From Hortaea werneckii (taxonomy: Eukaryota; Ascomycota; Dothideomycetes; Mycosphaerellales; Teratosphaeriaceae), in the NCBI GenBank assembly GCA_037044905.1, contig JBAOKB010000102.1, positions 1-64,000 on the forward strand: 64,000 nt of DNA, written 5' to 3'. The notes below the pieces were generated by a model. The model searched no databases, was not told the origin of the DNA, and saw only the letters and a program-made list of their open reading frames with translations. Shown here one piece after another: positions 9,361 through 19,405 of the stretch; within the stretch, counting starts at the first letter, position 1, and each line of letters starts with the position of its first letter. A program made the position numbers and the translations under genes.

Positions 9361-11282
9361 AGGGGTCCATGTCGTGGGCCTAGGATAACCTTTCCTTGTG
9401 TCACTGATACCTTGATTTGTCCTTTGACAGTGGCTTTGACGTGCCCTAGTATTATGTTTCTCCATATTGGTAGTTGCACTAGTGGTCCTATGGGCTTTAG
9501 TTCCCATTGCTTCGTGGACTCGGTCAACTTGTGTCGCATTGCCTCTAACGATATGAGGTCTTCTTAATAAGCTTCCTGGATTCGGTGTAGTTCATGAAGT
9601 CGTGCCTTAATGATCTGGATTCGTTCTCTAACGCTTCTGGGAATGTGGATTCCATCGGGCGTTACATAGCTTCCATCAGGTTGGAATGTGCTTCCAATCG
9701 GTGGTCGTTCTTGCACGTATGCTGCTGCATCGTAATCGACGTTGACAAGTCGATAGTTCCAGAACATTGCTCTAATTCGGTTGAGCATGTTGTCGAACTC
9801 GATCGGGTAAAGTCGTCGTTTCCCTTGGATCTTGGGGAATACAGTCTCGAGTTGATGCATGATAAAGATCATTATCCTTTTGATGGGTTCAGATCCTTGA
9901 ATGGTAAATGTCGATATTTCAAGGTCGTCTGGCTCTTCGTCATCTGTATATTCTTCCTCTAATGAACTACCGTCCCGCGCTGCTATCGTCTGCGCTATCA
10001 TTTGTAGTTGTTCCAGGTTTGGTCCCGTAAGTTCCGGTTCGGGGTCGTTATTTTGTGGAGATTCTTCTTCCTCTAGCAGTTCTTCTTCCTGCTCAGGGGG
10101 TGTGTTTTCTTGCAGAGTTGCGTCCTCCCAATTGAATGGTGGTGGAGACCTTCCTCTCTGGGAATTTCCTAAGTCTCTCATCTGCTGTAGCGGCTGGCCT
10201 CGTATCATCACGTTGAATTCCATCCTAGCCTTGCGTGGCTTCTTGGGATAGTGACCACTTGCTTGCTTGTCTAATTCGTGGGTCTTGCAATAGTCGTCGT
10301 AGCAACCCGTCCAATGCACAGCCTTATGGTCTGGTTCCGTCTTTGGTTCCTCAACGAGTTTTGATACATCGTAGGCGCCTCGTCCATCGTTTGCTTCGTC
10401 GATGGGTTCCTTTACTAGCATCATGTTGAGTTGCTCCTACGGTCGCACCTTTCGTCCGCGGCAATCTCGTGCGTAATGCCCTATCTTGTAGCAATTGTAG
10501 CACTCCGGTCCTTCTCGTTTCTTTCCTCTGTTGCTGTTCCCTTGGAACTTCCCTTTACCCTTGGCTCCGTGCATGCCTTTTCCTTTCGGCTTGCGTTGGA
10601 TGATATCCAATTCCATGGCATCAGGATCGCGACGAGACCCTCCAGTCCAGCTGGTAGAGTTGTAGCCAGATCGTCCGCGATACTGTCCATTGTGGCGTTT
10701 TTCCATCTTTCTCTCGTAAAGCCTATCGTCAATTTCGATAGCATCTTGAATCATCAGTTCGAGAGTGTCGTGAGATGCACCTGAGCGCATGAGTTCATCC
10801 TTGACGTCGTCCTTGAGTCTAGTGTAATACATAGTGAGTAAGGCTTGGTCATCCCAACCAGTCTTGCCTAAATACTCCCTAAACTTGGCGGTGTATTGCG
10901 AAGTAGACGTCTTCTGTTTCAGGTGTTGGATGACTCGGATGGCGACTTGTTTTTCGTTACTTAACCCATAAATGTTTCGAATGGCTTTGACATAGTTGTC
11001 CCAGCTGTTAAAGATTCCTTCGGTGTCGATGTTCTGGTGCAAGACTTCGTGCAGTCTGGGTCGAATCCATTGTTGGACTTGTCCCCTAAGATAAGAGGAT
11101 GCAAGTAGAGTCTTCTTGGGGTCCTAAGTAATATTTTCGAAACGAAAGTAAAGTGCCATTTGGTTCAGCCAATCGTCAAGCTTCGATCGATCGCCATAGT
11201 AGTAGTCCGGTTTGGCGACTTTGATATTGTTGTCGTTGGTACGCTGCTGAACGCTGGTGTCTCGGTTCTCGGATGGAGCCAT
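9267..11282 (-). pseudogene. gag: gag: capsid/nucleocapsid polyprotein (three in-frame stops)
   Basis: The ATG at 11282 lies 39 bp inside the 5' LTR, and the frame runs to TAA at 9267-9269, 671 codons. Stops interrupt it at 11124-11126 (TAG), 10437-10439 (TAG) and 9564-9566 (TAA); each fits a C-to-T change of CAG or CAA. The first third is capsid-like. A CCHC zinc knuckle (CYNCYKIGHYARDC) lies just before the second stop. The segment after it contains HWTGCYDDYCKTH, seen in other fungal gypsy gag proteins. The last 13 codons follow the slippery site, so termination there would give Gag and frameshifting Gag-Pol. Confidence 0.9.
9306..9312 (-). promoter_or_regulatory. Minus-1 ribosomal frameshift heptamer A AAA AAC
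   Basis: In the gag frame the coding strand reads TCA AAA AAC GAA, so the heptamer X XXY YYZ is A AAA AAC, a classic minus-1 slippery sequence. Gag ends 13 codons later and pol is open in exactly the minus-1 frame from 9357 onward. The A-run length is kept in the degraded copy (4333-4338), which argues against a sequencing indel. A downstream pseudoknot was not worked out. Confidence 0.8.
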
Positions 11283-11321
11283 TGTTGTCTGAGGTACAAA
11301 GTTCCTTGAGGGTGTTCAAAG

Positions 11322-11723
11322 TGTTGCGACCCTACGAAGTAGTGTCACGGATTTAGAGCTCGTTGGAACAGATGTGTCAAGACAACTAGGTTGTGGGATA
11401 ACTGATTGTGACAAGGCTGTTGGTTCTCTACCTAACAGTCGGATTGCAACATGAGTTGAACACACGAACTCCTAACGAGAAACATGCCTAGTTATATACA
11501 TAAGAGATTCGTGTCTTCATGCAATAGTTCGCTGGGTCGCTTAGCGGTCCGGCGCTCCAAGGTCGCCGGGTCGCTCGTCGACCGGTCGGCCTCTTGCATA
11601 TATGCAGTGGTTCGCCTGCCAAGGCAGCGCTCTCCTGCATACTGATCACGTGACCTTTCCTTGCTCCAGTCCTTACTGGCCAATCGCTTCGGGTTCGAGC
11701 GTCCCGTGACCGTGTTCGTAACA
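11322..11723 (-). repeat. LTR (5' LTR of the element)
   Basis: Same 402-bp sequence as 4927-5328, with two single-base differences. It is followed on the right by the target duplication CTAAG (11724-11728). Immediately inside it, the coding strand starts CTTTGAACACC, which is not a TGG-type tRNA primer site, so the primer is unclear. Confidence 0.96.
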
Positions 11724-13151
11724 CTAAGACTTCGAAGCGATACAGTTCGAGGTTATCGAGTTTATCGTCGTCGGTATATTCTTCCTCCGACGAGCTATTA
11801 TCTTGTGCTACAACTATTTGCGTAATCATCTATAGTTGTTCTAGGTTTGGTCCCGTTAATTCTAGGGCGATATCGTTATTTTGTGGAGATTCTTCTTCCT
11901 CTAGTAGTTCTTCTTCCTGCTTAGGGGGTGTGTTTTCTTACAGAGTTGCGTCCTCCTAATTAAATGGTAGTAGAGACCTTCCTCTCCGGGAATTTCCTAA
12001 GTCTCTTATCTACTATAGCGGCTAGCCTCGTACTATCGCGTTAAATTCTATCCTAGCCTTACGTGGCTTCTTAGGATAGTAACTACTTGCTAGCTTGTCT
12101 AACTTATAGGTTTTATAGTAGTCGTTGTAACAACCCGTCTAATGCATAGCCTTATAGTCTAGTTCCGTCTTCGGTTCCTTAACGAGTTTTAATACATCGT
12201 AGGCGCCTCGTCCATCGTTTGCTTCGTTAATAGGTTCCTTTACTAGTATTATGTTAAGTTGCTCCTACGGTCGCACCTTTCGTCCGCGGTAGTCTTGTAC
12301 GTAATGCCCTATCTTGTAGTAGTTGTAGTACTCCGGTCCTTCTCGTTTCTTTCCTCTGTTGCTATTCCCTTAGAACTTCCCTTTACCCTTAGCTCCTCGC
12401 ATGCCTTTTCCTTTTAGCTTACGCTAGATAATATCTAATTCTATAGTATTAGGATCGCGACGAGACCCTCTAGTCTAGCTAGTAGAGTTGTAGCTAGATC
12501 GTCCGCGATACTATCTATTATAGCGTTTTTCTATCTTTCTCTCGTAGAGCCTATCGTTAATTTCGATAGCGTCCTAAATCATTAGTTCGAGAGTGTCGTA
12601 AGATGTACCTAAGCGCATAAGTTTATCCTTAACGTCGTCCTTAAGTCTAGTGTAATACATAGTAAGTAAGGCTTAGTCATCCTAACTAGTTTTGCCTAAA
12701 TACTCCCTAAACTTAGTAGTATACTGCGAAGTAGACGTCTTCTATTTTAAGTGTTAGATAACTCGGATGGCGACTTGTTTTTTGTTACTTAACCTATAAA
12801 TATTTCGAATAACTTTAACATAATTGTCCTAGCTATTAAAGATTCCTTCGGTGTCGATGTTCTAGTGCAAGACTTTGTGCAACCTAGGTCGAATCTATTG
12901 TTAGACTTGTCCCCTAAGGTAAGAGGATGCAAGTAAGGTCTTCTTAGGATCCTAGGTAATGTTTTCGAAACAAAAGTAAAGTGCTATTTGGTTAAGCTAA
13001 TCGTTAAGCTTCGATCGATCGCTATAGTAATAGTCCGGTTTAGCGACTTTAATATTGTTGTCGTAGGTACGCTACTAAACGCTAGTATCTTAGTTCTCGG
13101 ATGGAGCTATTGTTGTCTAAGGTACAAAGTTCCTTAAGGGTGTTTAAAGTG
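11724..13151 (-). mobile_element. RIP-degraded older Ty3/gypsy copy, right part (gag)
   Basis: Collinear with about 9895-11321 of the intact copy but with dense CpA to TpA and TpG to TpA changes (for example TAGTAGTTGTAGTAC where the intact copy has TAGCAATTGTAGCAC). No long frame survives. It is the continuation of the 4022-4926 fragment across the young insertion. Some changes near the junction are not RIP-type, so the two copies were not identical before mutation. Confidence 0.9.
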
Positions 13152-13348
13152 TTGCGACCCTACGAAGTAGTGTTACGGGTTTAGAGCTCTTTAGAACAGA
13201 TGTATTAAGACAACTAGGTTGTAGGATAACTAATTGTAACAAGGCTATTAGTTCTCTACCTAATAGTCGGATTGCAACATAAGTTAAACATACGAACTCC
13301 TAACGAGAAACATGCCTAGTTATATACATAAGAGATTCGTGTCTTTAT
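13152..13348 (-). repeat. Truncated, RIP-mutated LTR of the older copy
   Basis: Matches the first 197 bp (inner half) of the 402-bp LTR with TpA-biased changes, then homology stops abruptly at the start of a short tandem repeat. The outer half is absent, so the old insertion's duplication cannot be recovered. Confidence 0.88.
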
Positions 13349-13425
13349 GCGAGCATAGTAAGCATTTCTCGTCTTGCTCGCTAGTATCCCCTCCCTTAAG
13401 GCGAGCATAGTAAGCATTTCTCGTT
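13349..13425. repeat. Two copies of a 24-bp repeat with hairpin-forming arms
   Basis: The same 24 bases begin at 13349 and 13401 (52-bp period). The first copy starts GCGAGCA and is followed by TGCTCGC near 13375, giving an inverted pair. Confidence 0.6.
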
Positions 13426-14160
13426 TTGCTTACTTACGTAACCTTCGGTTCGTAATTCTTTAGGAGATGGTTCCGTTTAGCTATGTCTATCCCGTTAGCG
13501 TCTGTCTTCTCTTATCTAATCGCTCCGTCTGTCTCACGTGTTCGTAATAGTATCGTTAAATACTAGAGATAGATATCTATAGCTTTAGCTAAAATCTACG
13601 TAATAGTCGGTCTTTTTTACTAGATAGGCTAGTCGTCTTAAGACTATATATATTACTAGCTCTACTAAAGGTCTAATCTAGATCCTCTATTAAATACTAT
13701 CTAGATTAAATACTATAAGCAAGCGCTTAACCTTAGAGTACTTAAGCTTTACCTTATAATAATAGGCTACTATTAGCTAGATATCTAGTAAAAATTCGAA
13801 GCTTTCGTATAGTAGTAGTATATAATACTCTCTATACTCTTTCTACTACGCCTACCGCCTCTTTCTACTCTTCTACTAGTATCTACGCTAGAGCTAGCTA
13901 TATATTACTAGTACGGCGTCTTAATCGTCGATATCTATAGTTAAAGGCATAGTAGTAGTAGTATCGAGTAATAATACCTTACTATCGGCTAAGGTAAATA
14001 ACAAAGTTAGTACCTAAGGCATAAAAAACGCGCTACGCGGTCGCAATTAATAATACTACGCGATATCGACACGGTCTAATAGAGCGTATAAAACTAGTAC
14101 CGAATTAGTAGGTTAACAAAGCACCTTGCTTGCAAAGACGACTGCTTGCTTGCTTTAAAA
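13426..14160. other. AT-rich, RIP-like decayed repeat with no gene
   Basis: Dominated by TA-rich words (CTATATATTACTAG and similar) with stop codons in all frames. This is typical of old RIP-mutated transposon DNA. The parent element cannot be named by eye. Confidence 0.65.
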
Positions 14161-14738
14161 AGAGGTGGCTAAAAACGTCTATTCATCTTCCGCGGACGCT
14201 CCTTCGACCCTCTTTCTCCGCATTCATCTTCCGCGGACGCTATTCCTTGGCTCCTCTAAGCCTAGGACGATCTTCCCGGGAATACTGCTTGACCCCGAGC
14301 TTCTGATTGACCCAATAATGCGGAGTACTGGTGCTATAACCATTGCTTAGCTAGACTTTGTCGATCGCTTCAACCGACGACCCGTTGCATCCGATGTTTG
14401 CGGGCCACTTATGTCACACCAGCAGGCAAAGATGCTCGCCAAGCAGGGTTAGCACTTATGCCAAGAGTGAACTACAGTACACTGATTCCCATGAACGGCT
14501 AATCATCTCAAGTCGTCAACGTCTATAACTCTTGCACCGATTGACTTCTAGCCCAATCAGAAGCGCGGACTTCAAGATCTTATTTCGCTGTGAGCTCATA
14601 CAAAGCGTCCGTGCGTCAATGCAAGAGCGTTCAAAGACGTTACGCGATCTTCGAAGACTTCGAGAGCACCATCGGACGAATTTCCAAATATCCTGCAACA
14701 ACAATAAATCCGCGCCTACCACAGCCAACACCGTCAGC
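14161..14738. other. Boundary between repeat island and unique DNA
   Basis: Base composition returns to normal near 14161. Two perfect 20-bp direct repeats (14181-14200 and 14222-14241) mark the edge. No gene is clear before 14739. Confidence 0.5.
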
Positions 14739-15626
14739 ATGTCAGAGGCCAGTGGCGATCGTTTTATGGTGTACAACACTTGCGGCATCACCTCCAGTGA
14801 GATTAACACCCGTCTCAGCGAAGACACGCAAGGATCAGTCCACGTGGATCAGTACCAGATTCGAGATATTGACGCCACAGCGCAGACGGTGTGCCAATTC
14901 CACCGGGAAAATGTTCAACCTAGATGTGAACCTGAATTTAAAGATCTCTTCGTCATCTTCGATCGCAAAGAGGCGGTCCAGCAAGGTGTCTTAGTCGTCA
15001 ATCTTGCTCCAAAACACGGTTATCCTGATGCTGTCAGGGAGCTGCCAGGAAATGCGATCGAGACCATCGCATCATTAAGTATCGGCCACACTTACTGGCT
15101 TGAGCAGCAAGAGACGGATGAGGAGCACAAGACCGAGCTCGTACCCCAAGACTGGTTCGCTTTGTACAATCTGATGTCTGACAAAGCCGAGTTCAGCAAG
15201 GCAAAAAAACTGATGAATCGTGGCGTTCAATACATTGGAGCCGAAGAGGATGAGGATGAGGATGAGGATGAAGAGGACGACGATGAAGAGAACGATCAGA
15301 ATGATGATGGAAACGAGGGTGCGTCTCATGAGGACTTACCAGTACTACCGAGGGAGTTCTATCGTGGCGTGAAACCAGATACGACTGTCCTCGACGAGAT
15401 CGTGTCTCAACATCGAGAAATTGCCTCGAGGGACAACTTGAGTGCCGAGTTCTTTGCAGCCATCGACGAGCGCTATGAGACGGATGGAGCTCTCATTGCG
15501 CGTGCTCCCCCAGATCAAGATTCTTTTCGCTGCAAGGGCCCTGCGGCAGGCGAGATCCTGGGCTGGATATACCTTGGCTTCATGACTTGGGACGAGGCCA
15601 AGGACTTTGCGGGGAGGCAACAGTGA
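14739..15626 (+). CDS. Hypothetical acidic protein, subtelomeric
   Basis: Unrecognised protein of 295 residues starting at MSEASGD (ATG at 14739, preceded by CAGC). The frame is open further upstream, with another in-frame ATG at 14619 that would add 40 residues. The middle holds a long Glu/Asp run (about residues 168-188) encoded by GAG/GAT repeats, followed by a mixed C-terminal part. There is no signal peptide or membrane segment. A single open frame of this length beside RIP-mutated DNA suggests a real gene rather than a chance ORF. It is the first intact gene from the telomere. No function is offered. Confidence 0.6.
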   Translation: MSEASGDRFMVYNTCGITSSEINTRLSEDTQGSVHVDQYQIRDIDATAQTVCQFHRENVQPRCEPEFKDLFVIFDRKEAVQQGVLVVNLAPKHGYPDAVRELPGNAIETIASLSIGHTYWLEQQETDEEHKTELVPQDWFALYNLMSDKAEFSKAKKLMNRGVQYIGAEEDEDEDEDEEDDDEENDQNDDGNEGASHEDLPVLPREFYRGVKPDTTVLDEIVSQHREIASRDNLSAEFFAAIDERYETDGALIARAPPDQDSFRCKGPAAGEILGWIYLGFMTWDEAKDFAGRQQ

Positions 15627-16120
15627 CCGAACATTTGGTGATGCGAGTGGTTCATACATCAAGAGAACTCTTTACCTGCTCGTGAGCTAGCAGAAGATAG
15701 TTTTATTCTCCGCTAGCCGGAGATCATACATGACTGTTGGTCCTTCCATTTACGGTGTCAGCGTTTCGGGAGTGGAAGCGTTGCGTGCAATTCTCTCGTC
15801 CCGGGCCGTATGTATTTGTTCCCCATTTGACATAAACAGTGCAAGATCGCGTCCAACACAAACCCCTTAGCTAATTACCGTCGGCATCGCTATCGCAATC
15901 GATGGCTTATGTGGATGATTGCGCGCATCCTGTTAGACGTAATGACTAAATAATTTTAGAGAAATATAGACAAAAAGGTCTATATAGAAAGCAAACGTGC
16001 CCTTTTTATAAGATATTCTTGTGCTTTGGCTGCCACTTGTCCTCGGCTCGTCCTCGAAATTGGCATGCTGAAACGGCAGCTCAAACCCTTCTCGAGATCG
16101 TACATGAAGACAGGAGGAGA
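15627..16120. other. Intergenic
   Basis: No supported gene; only short frames. Confidence 0.5.
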
Positions 16121-17068
16121 TCACCGATAGATCCTCACTGTCGTCCTCGCCATATGCGACAGTAATAATTGGCGTGAATCCTGTACGTCCGCCCATGTCA
16201 GTGAGCTCAGAGACGGACGAGTTCGAATGCAGGATTTGTTCGGCTGCCAAGACATGGTATAGCTCGAAGTTTGGAGGCTGAACGGGTTGACAGCTTCCTC
16301 TAGTGATGGAGCCATTCGCCGGCTGGCCAATATCGGGACCCGTGAGCGCTCCGCCGTAGATCTAAGCATGGCTGTTAGCCCGTGTGAACAAGAAAGGCGG
16401 TAACTCGATCTTACAGAGACCAAGGCAGAGTAATAGAAGCAAAATCCGTACTCTCGAGCCTCTGCTCTTATGGAGGCTTCGACATAATGCGCCAAAGCCT
16501 CGCAACGTGGCAACATTTGCGCGCTGTCATACTCAAAGCTCCGTATCATGCCTTGAAGACGATCGAGACAGTATTGGTCCGTACCACCTGTGAAGGCAGC
16601 GGGACAACTCGTTGTGTTAGGCAAATCCTCGCTCTGATATGCCGGAAATGTCTGGCCTTGGTACTGCATCAGCAGTTCACAAGTAGAAGGCTGGTCACTG
16701 AGGTCGAGCCCAGCAGGAGCGCCTACCAAAAGCGATTTTGTTGTAAATTGGTAGGGGAACCCGGCGCCCGAGGGTTCACCATCGACCAAAGTCAGAGAGA
16801 GATTGGCGCCATCGTCGAAGTCGGGTACTCGAAGGAAATCTGAGACGAAACCCGGACGTATGCTGCCAAGCTTGTCGCCGATATAAGAAGAGATAGCATA
16901 TTTAGAATGCGAGATGGCACCGAGACAGTCAGCTAATTGTGGATTGAGCGACGAATATATAAAGCTTGAACTTCGGCGCGCAATTGGGCAGCGAGGGCTT
17001 ATTACATGGTTTGTAGAAGTTGCAGATCTGAGGAAGGAACAGCTCGCACCAGATGAGAATTTCCGTCT
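16121..17068 (-). CDS. Possible multi-exon orphan gene (open stretch without start codon)
   Basis: The minus strand is open from 17068 to 16121 (315 codons), but I find no in-frame ATG in its first part, so if real it needs an upstream exon. Encoded segments look protein-like (LNPQLADCLGAISHSKYA, then Cys-containing stretches CELLMQYQ, CPAAFTG, CLDRLQG, RCEALAHY). A GTAAGA...ACAG intron is possible at about 16366-16408 and would end the protein about 23 residues later, near 16300. The even cysteine spacing suggests an extracellular domain, but no signal peptide is visible. Boundaries are approximate. Confidence 0.3.
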   Translation of the reverse strand, partial: RRKFSSGASCSFLRSATSTNHVISPRCPIARRSSSFIYSSLNPQLADCLGAISHSKYAISSYIGDKLGSIRPGFVSDFLRVPDFDDGANLSLTLVDGEPSGAGFPYQFTTKSLLVGAPAGLDLSDQPSTCELLMQYQGQTFPAYQSEDLPNTTSCPAAFTGGTDQYCLDRLQGMIRSFEYDSAQMLPRCEALAHYVEASIRAEAREYGFCFYYSALVSVRSSYRLSCSHGLTAMLRSTAERSRVPILASRRMAPSLEEAVNPFSLQTSSYTMSWQPNKSCIRTRPSLSSLTWADVQDSRQLLLSHMARTTVRIYR

Positions 17069-17192
17069 TTAACTTCGCTCTCTTCACTTTCGTCGTCACT
17101 ACCAACAACCTCAGAACCTTGGACGACGCCAGTGTTCGCAGTAAGAAGGCTTGTGACTTGCGAGCGGGGAGGAGATTGACCTCACGACTCAT

Positions 17193-17591
17193 AGTCTCGC
17201 GCCTTTACCATGTCTTGGCTGCTTGGCAATAACCACCTTCACCAACTATCAGAACGAGTGTGAAGTCAGAAGAAGAAGGGCTAAGCTCTTGACGATACTC
17301 TTCCGAGTTTTGCAGGTAGACCGTAGGCGGCAAACCATGCGCGCCACCTGCAATCGCCCCGGAAGATCAGTCGCTGGCCGGCCCGCGGAGCTATTGTATT
17401 CCGCTGCGAGCTCCCGCGGCAGCGAATGTCTAGATTGTCACACACGGAAAGTGTTTCGAATGGAGCGCACCCGTAGACGAATTGGTGTCTCTGCCTCTGC
17501 GTAGAAAAGAGGTTCCAAGGCCGCGTGCCCTTCAGTCACATTATCTTCATGGGACAGGCAGTTGACAGAAGGGAACTGATGAGACATTAAC
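17193..17591. other. Intergenic
   Basis: No supported gene. Confidence 0.45.
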
Positions 17592-18146
17592 ATGTGTGCG
17601 CAGTCGCTACCTGTTGTGCATTTTTGGGCGAAGAATTGGAGGTTTCGCTTGAAAATCAGTATGGAGAGGGCTTTCGGGGTGTCGAGTCTGGACCCTCTCT
17701 TCCAGAGACGCAGCGTGTCCCCTTCAGTCAACGATGTGGCAAATACAAAGGTTGATAATATTACATCCGACCCTACGACAGAACTGAAAAGACCATCCAA
17801 GGTGCTTACAATGAAGGCGCGCACATGCGGGATACACGGGTTGGCTATCACGAAATTAAGAGCGTCAGGATCGAGACTCATGATACAAGAACATGGACGG
17901 GAGCGAATTTTGTGCGTAGATGGAAGATTGATTGAGCTAGAGAAGGCCGGATGGGTGGAAGTGCAAGCGATGGATCATTACACGGAAGGCGTGCTAGACC
18001 TGATTAACATGGAATGGGAGGGGTCGGAACTCTCCCTTGGAGAAGAGCAGACTCTGATCAAGACGGGATCCATCAGCTATCCCATGGGTTTTGTGCCCGA
18101 TGACGAACCCAAAATATGGCAGCCACCAATCGACGAAGTTAGGTAA
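17592..18146 (+). CDS. Hypothetical protein
   Basis: An intact frame of 184 codons with ATG at 17592; an in-frame ATG at codon 24 is an alternative start. The C-terminal half (from about residue 100) is hydrophilic and compact-looking, with Trp and acidic residues (GWVEVQAMDHY, INMEWEGSELSLGEEQ). I do not recognise a family. A competing 147-codon frame on the opposite strand overlaps its first half and is less convincing. It may be the last exon of a longer gene. Confidence 0.4.
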   Translation: MCAQSLPVVHFWAKNWRFRLKISMERAFGVSSLDPLFQRRSVSPSVNDVANTKVDNITSDPTTELKRPSKVLTMKARTCGIHGLAITKLRASGSRLMIQEHGRERILCVDGRLIELEKAGWVEVQAMDHYTEGVLDLINMEWEGSELSLGEEQTLIKTGSISYPMGFVPDDEPKIWQPPIDEVR

Positions 18147-18230
18147 AAATCCTTCCGATGAATGGACCGAAGGTCATGATCCGGCGCCCGATGTCCCAGG
18201 AGCAATAGGTATTACGAAGAAAGAACGATT

Positions 18231-19405
18231 TTAGCTGCTGCTTTTACATGAGTCTGGTCCTCCCACGGCAGCGCCCAACCCGGCTTCTTGCAAAGTCGGC
18301 GTAATGTTGAAGTCTGTCCTGACTGGCACCGCCTGCAGCGCTTTGGAATAGTATGAGAGTACTTGCCCGTCTGCTACCGATCGGTTACCCCGGATGTCCA
18401 CTGGGAGAACGCCGCAGTGATATTCATCCTGCTGGAGCAAGAGCGCCACCTGAGTCTGATTCGTCGTCGATTCGATGGGGTATGTGTTGTTGCCAGGAGT
18501 GAGGGTGAGAGATGGCAGCGTCGCGTTGGCGATAAAAGTATCGTTGACGTACATGTCGATGTACACATCACCCAGCGCAAGAGTCAGCACCGACGGATTT
18601 GGGATCATGACTTGGCCGCGAGAGTTGGCTCCAGATTCGAGTGTGTTTGAAAGGAGAGAGAAGTTGGTGACAGTAAGGCCTTTGAGTTGGTTGAGGCCTG
18701 TGTGGTGTTAGTATACACTCCTCCTTCCTTTGAGGTGTCAGAGCACTTACCCTTAATAGTCACGCTGTTGTTGTAGTCGACATTGGTACTCGGCAAGCTT
18801 CCCTGCTTCAATCCTCCACTGCCGGTAAGGAAAACGGTGTATTCCTCACTTCCGAGAGTAGTTTCGCAGTATCTTTCAAATTCGTCCCTGTTACCAATCA
18901 CCGCCGCCTTCTGGTCGACTTGCACGACAGTCCCGTTCTTGGCGCCATCGATGTCGGGTATTCCCAGGTTGATAAAAGAACGGTCCCGGCCCTGCAGGTA
19001 AAGGGAAGCATTAAATGCCTCAAGGTCCGGATGATAGCTGGAGTCCGTAATGAAACGACTGGTGAGGGAGACGTCTACATGGTCAGGCGTTGGATTGAGA
19101 ACTTCCTGCGATGTTATGTGCAATGTGGCTGAGTTGATGCCATCCTGCGCGATTTTCGGGTAGCCGACATATATGCTATCAGATCCAGCTTGTCAGCGCT
19201 ATGTTCGCCGATATACAACAACTTTCGAAAAAGCTTACACTGGCAACACGACGACCAGGACTACAATGATAAAAATGATCAGATGCAGCCACCAGGACCT
19301 CGCGCAGTGACGGGCAAACTTCTGACCAAAGGAACGACGAGGTGTGGCGGTGGCGGCATCGGTAGCAGCCTCGCTGTGCCCCGACGCACCGAGCTTCTCT
19401 GCCAT
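18231..19405 (-). CDS. DUF3712-type membrane-anchored protein
   Basis: Three exons (19405-19239, 18751-19175, 18231-18697) with GTAAGC/TAG and GTAAGT/CAG introns of 63 and 53 bp join in frame to give 352 residues. The N-terminus is cytosolic, with one strong transmembrane segment (HLIIFIIVVLVVVLPV, about residues 39-55), then a large extracytoplasmic domain with many N-glycosylation sites and the text LHITSQEVLNPTPD, typical of fungal DUF3712 proteins. This fold resembles lipid-binding tubular domains, but no biochemical role is established to my knowledge. Genes of this type often occur singly. Start chosen at MAEKLGAS, 19405. Confidence 0.78.

Larger units (their letters stand above)
4927..11723 (-). 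mobile_element. Full-length Ty3/gypsy chromovirus, 6,797 bp
   Basis: The element has two 402-bp LTRs (4927-5328 and 11322-11723), both starting TGTT and ending AACA, and is flanked by the 5-bp duplication CTAAG (4922-4926 and 11724-11728). The LTRs differ at only two positions; both are G in the right LTR and A in the left in a TpG context, which fits light RIP. On the minus strand the order is LTR, gag, protease, reverse transcriptase, RNase H, integrase, chromodomain, polypurine tract, LTR. An extra gene lies on the plus strand between the chromodomain and the 3' LTR. It sits inside an older related copy. Six in-frame stops in gag and pol make this copy non-autonomous as it stands. Confidence 0.96.

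Noticed and set aside
11322..11346. tRNA primer-binding site next to the 5' LTR
   Set aside because: The bases just inside the LTR do not begin TGG and match no tRNA 3' end I can recall; self-priming is possible but unsupported.
17438..17881. 147-codon minus-strand frame
   Set aside because: Overlaps the plus-strand hypothetical gene; composition less protein-like and no start context support.
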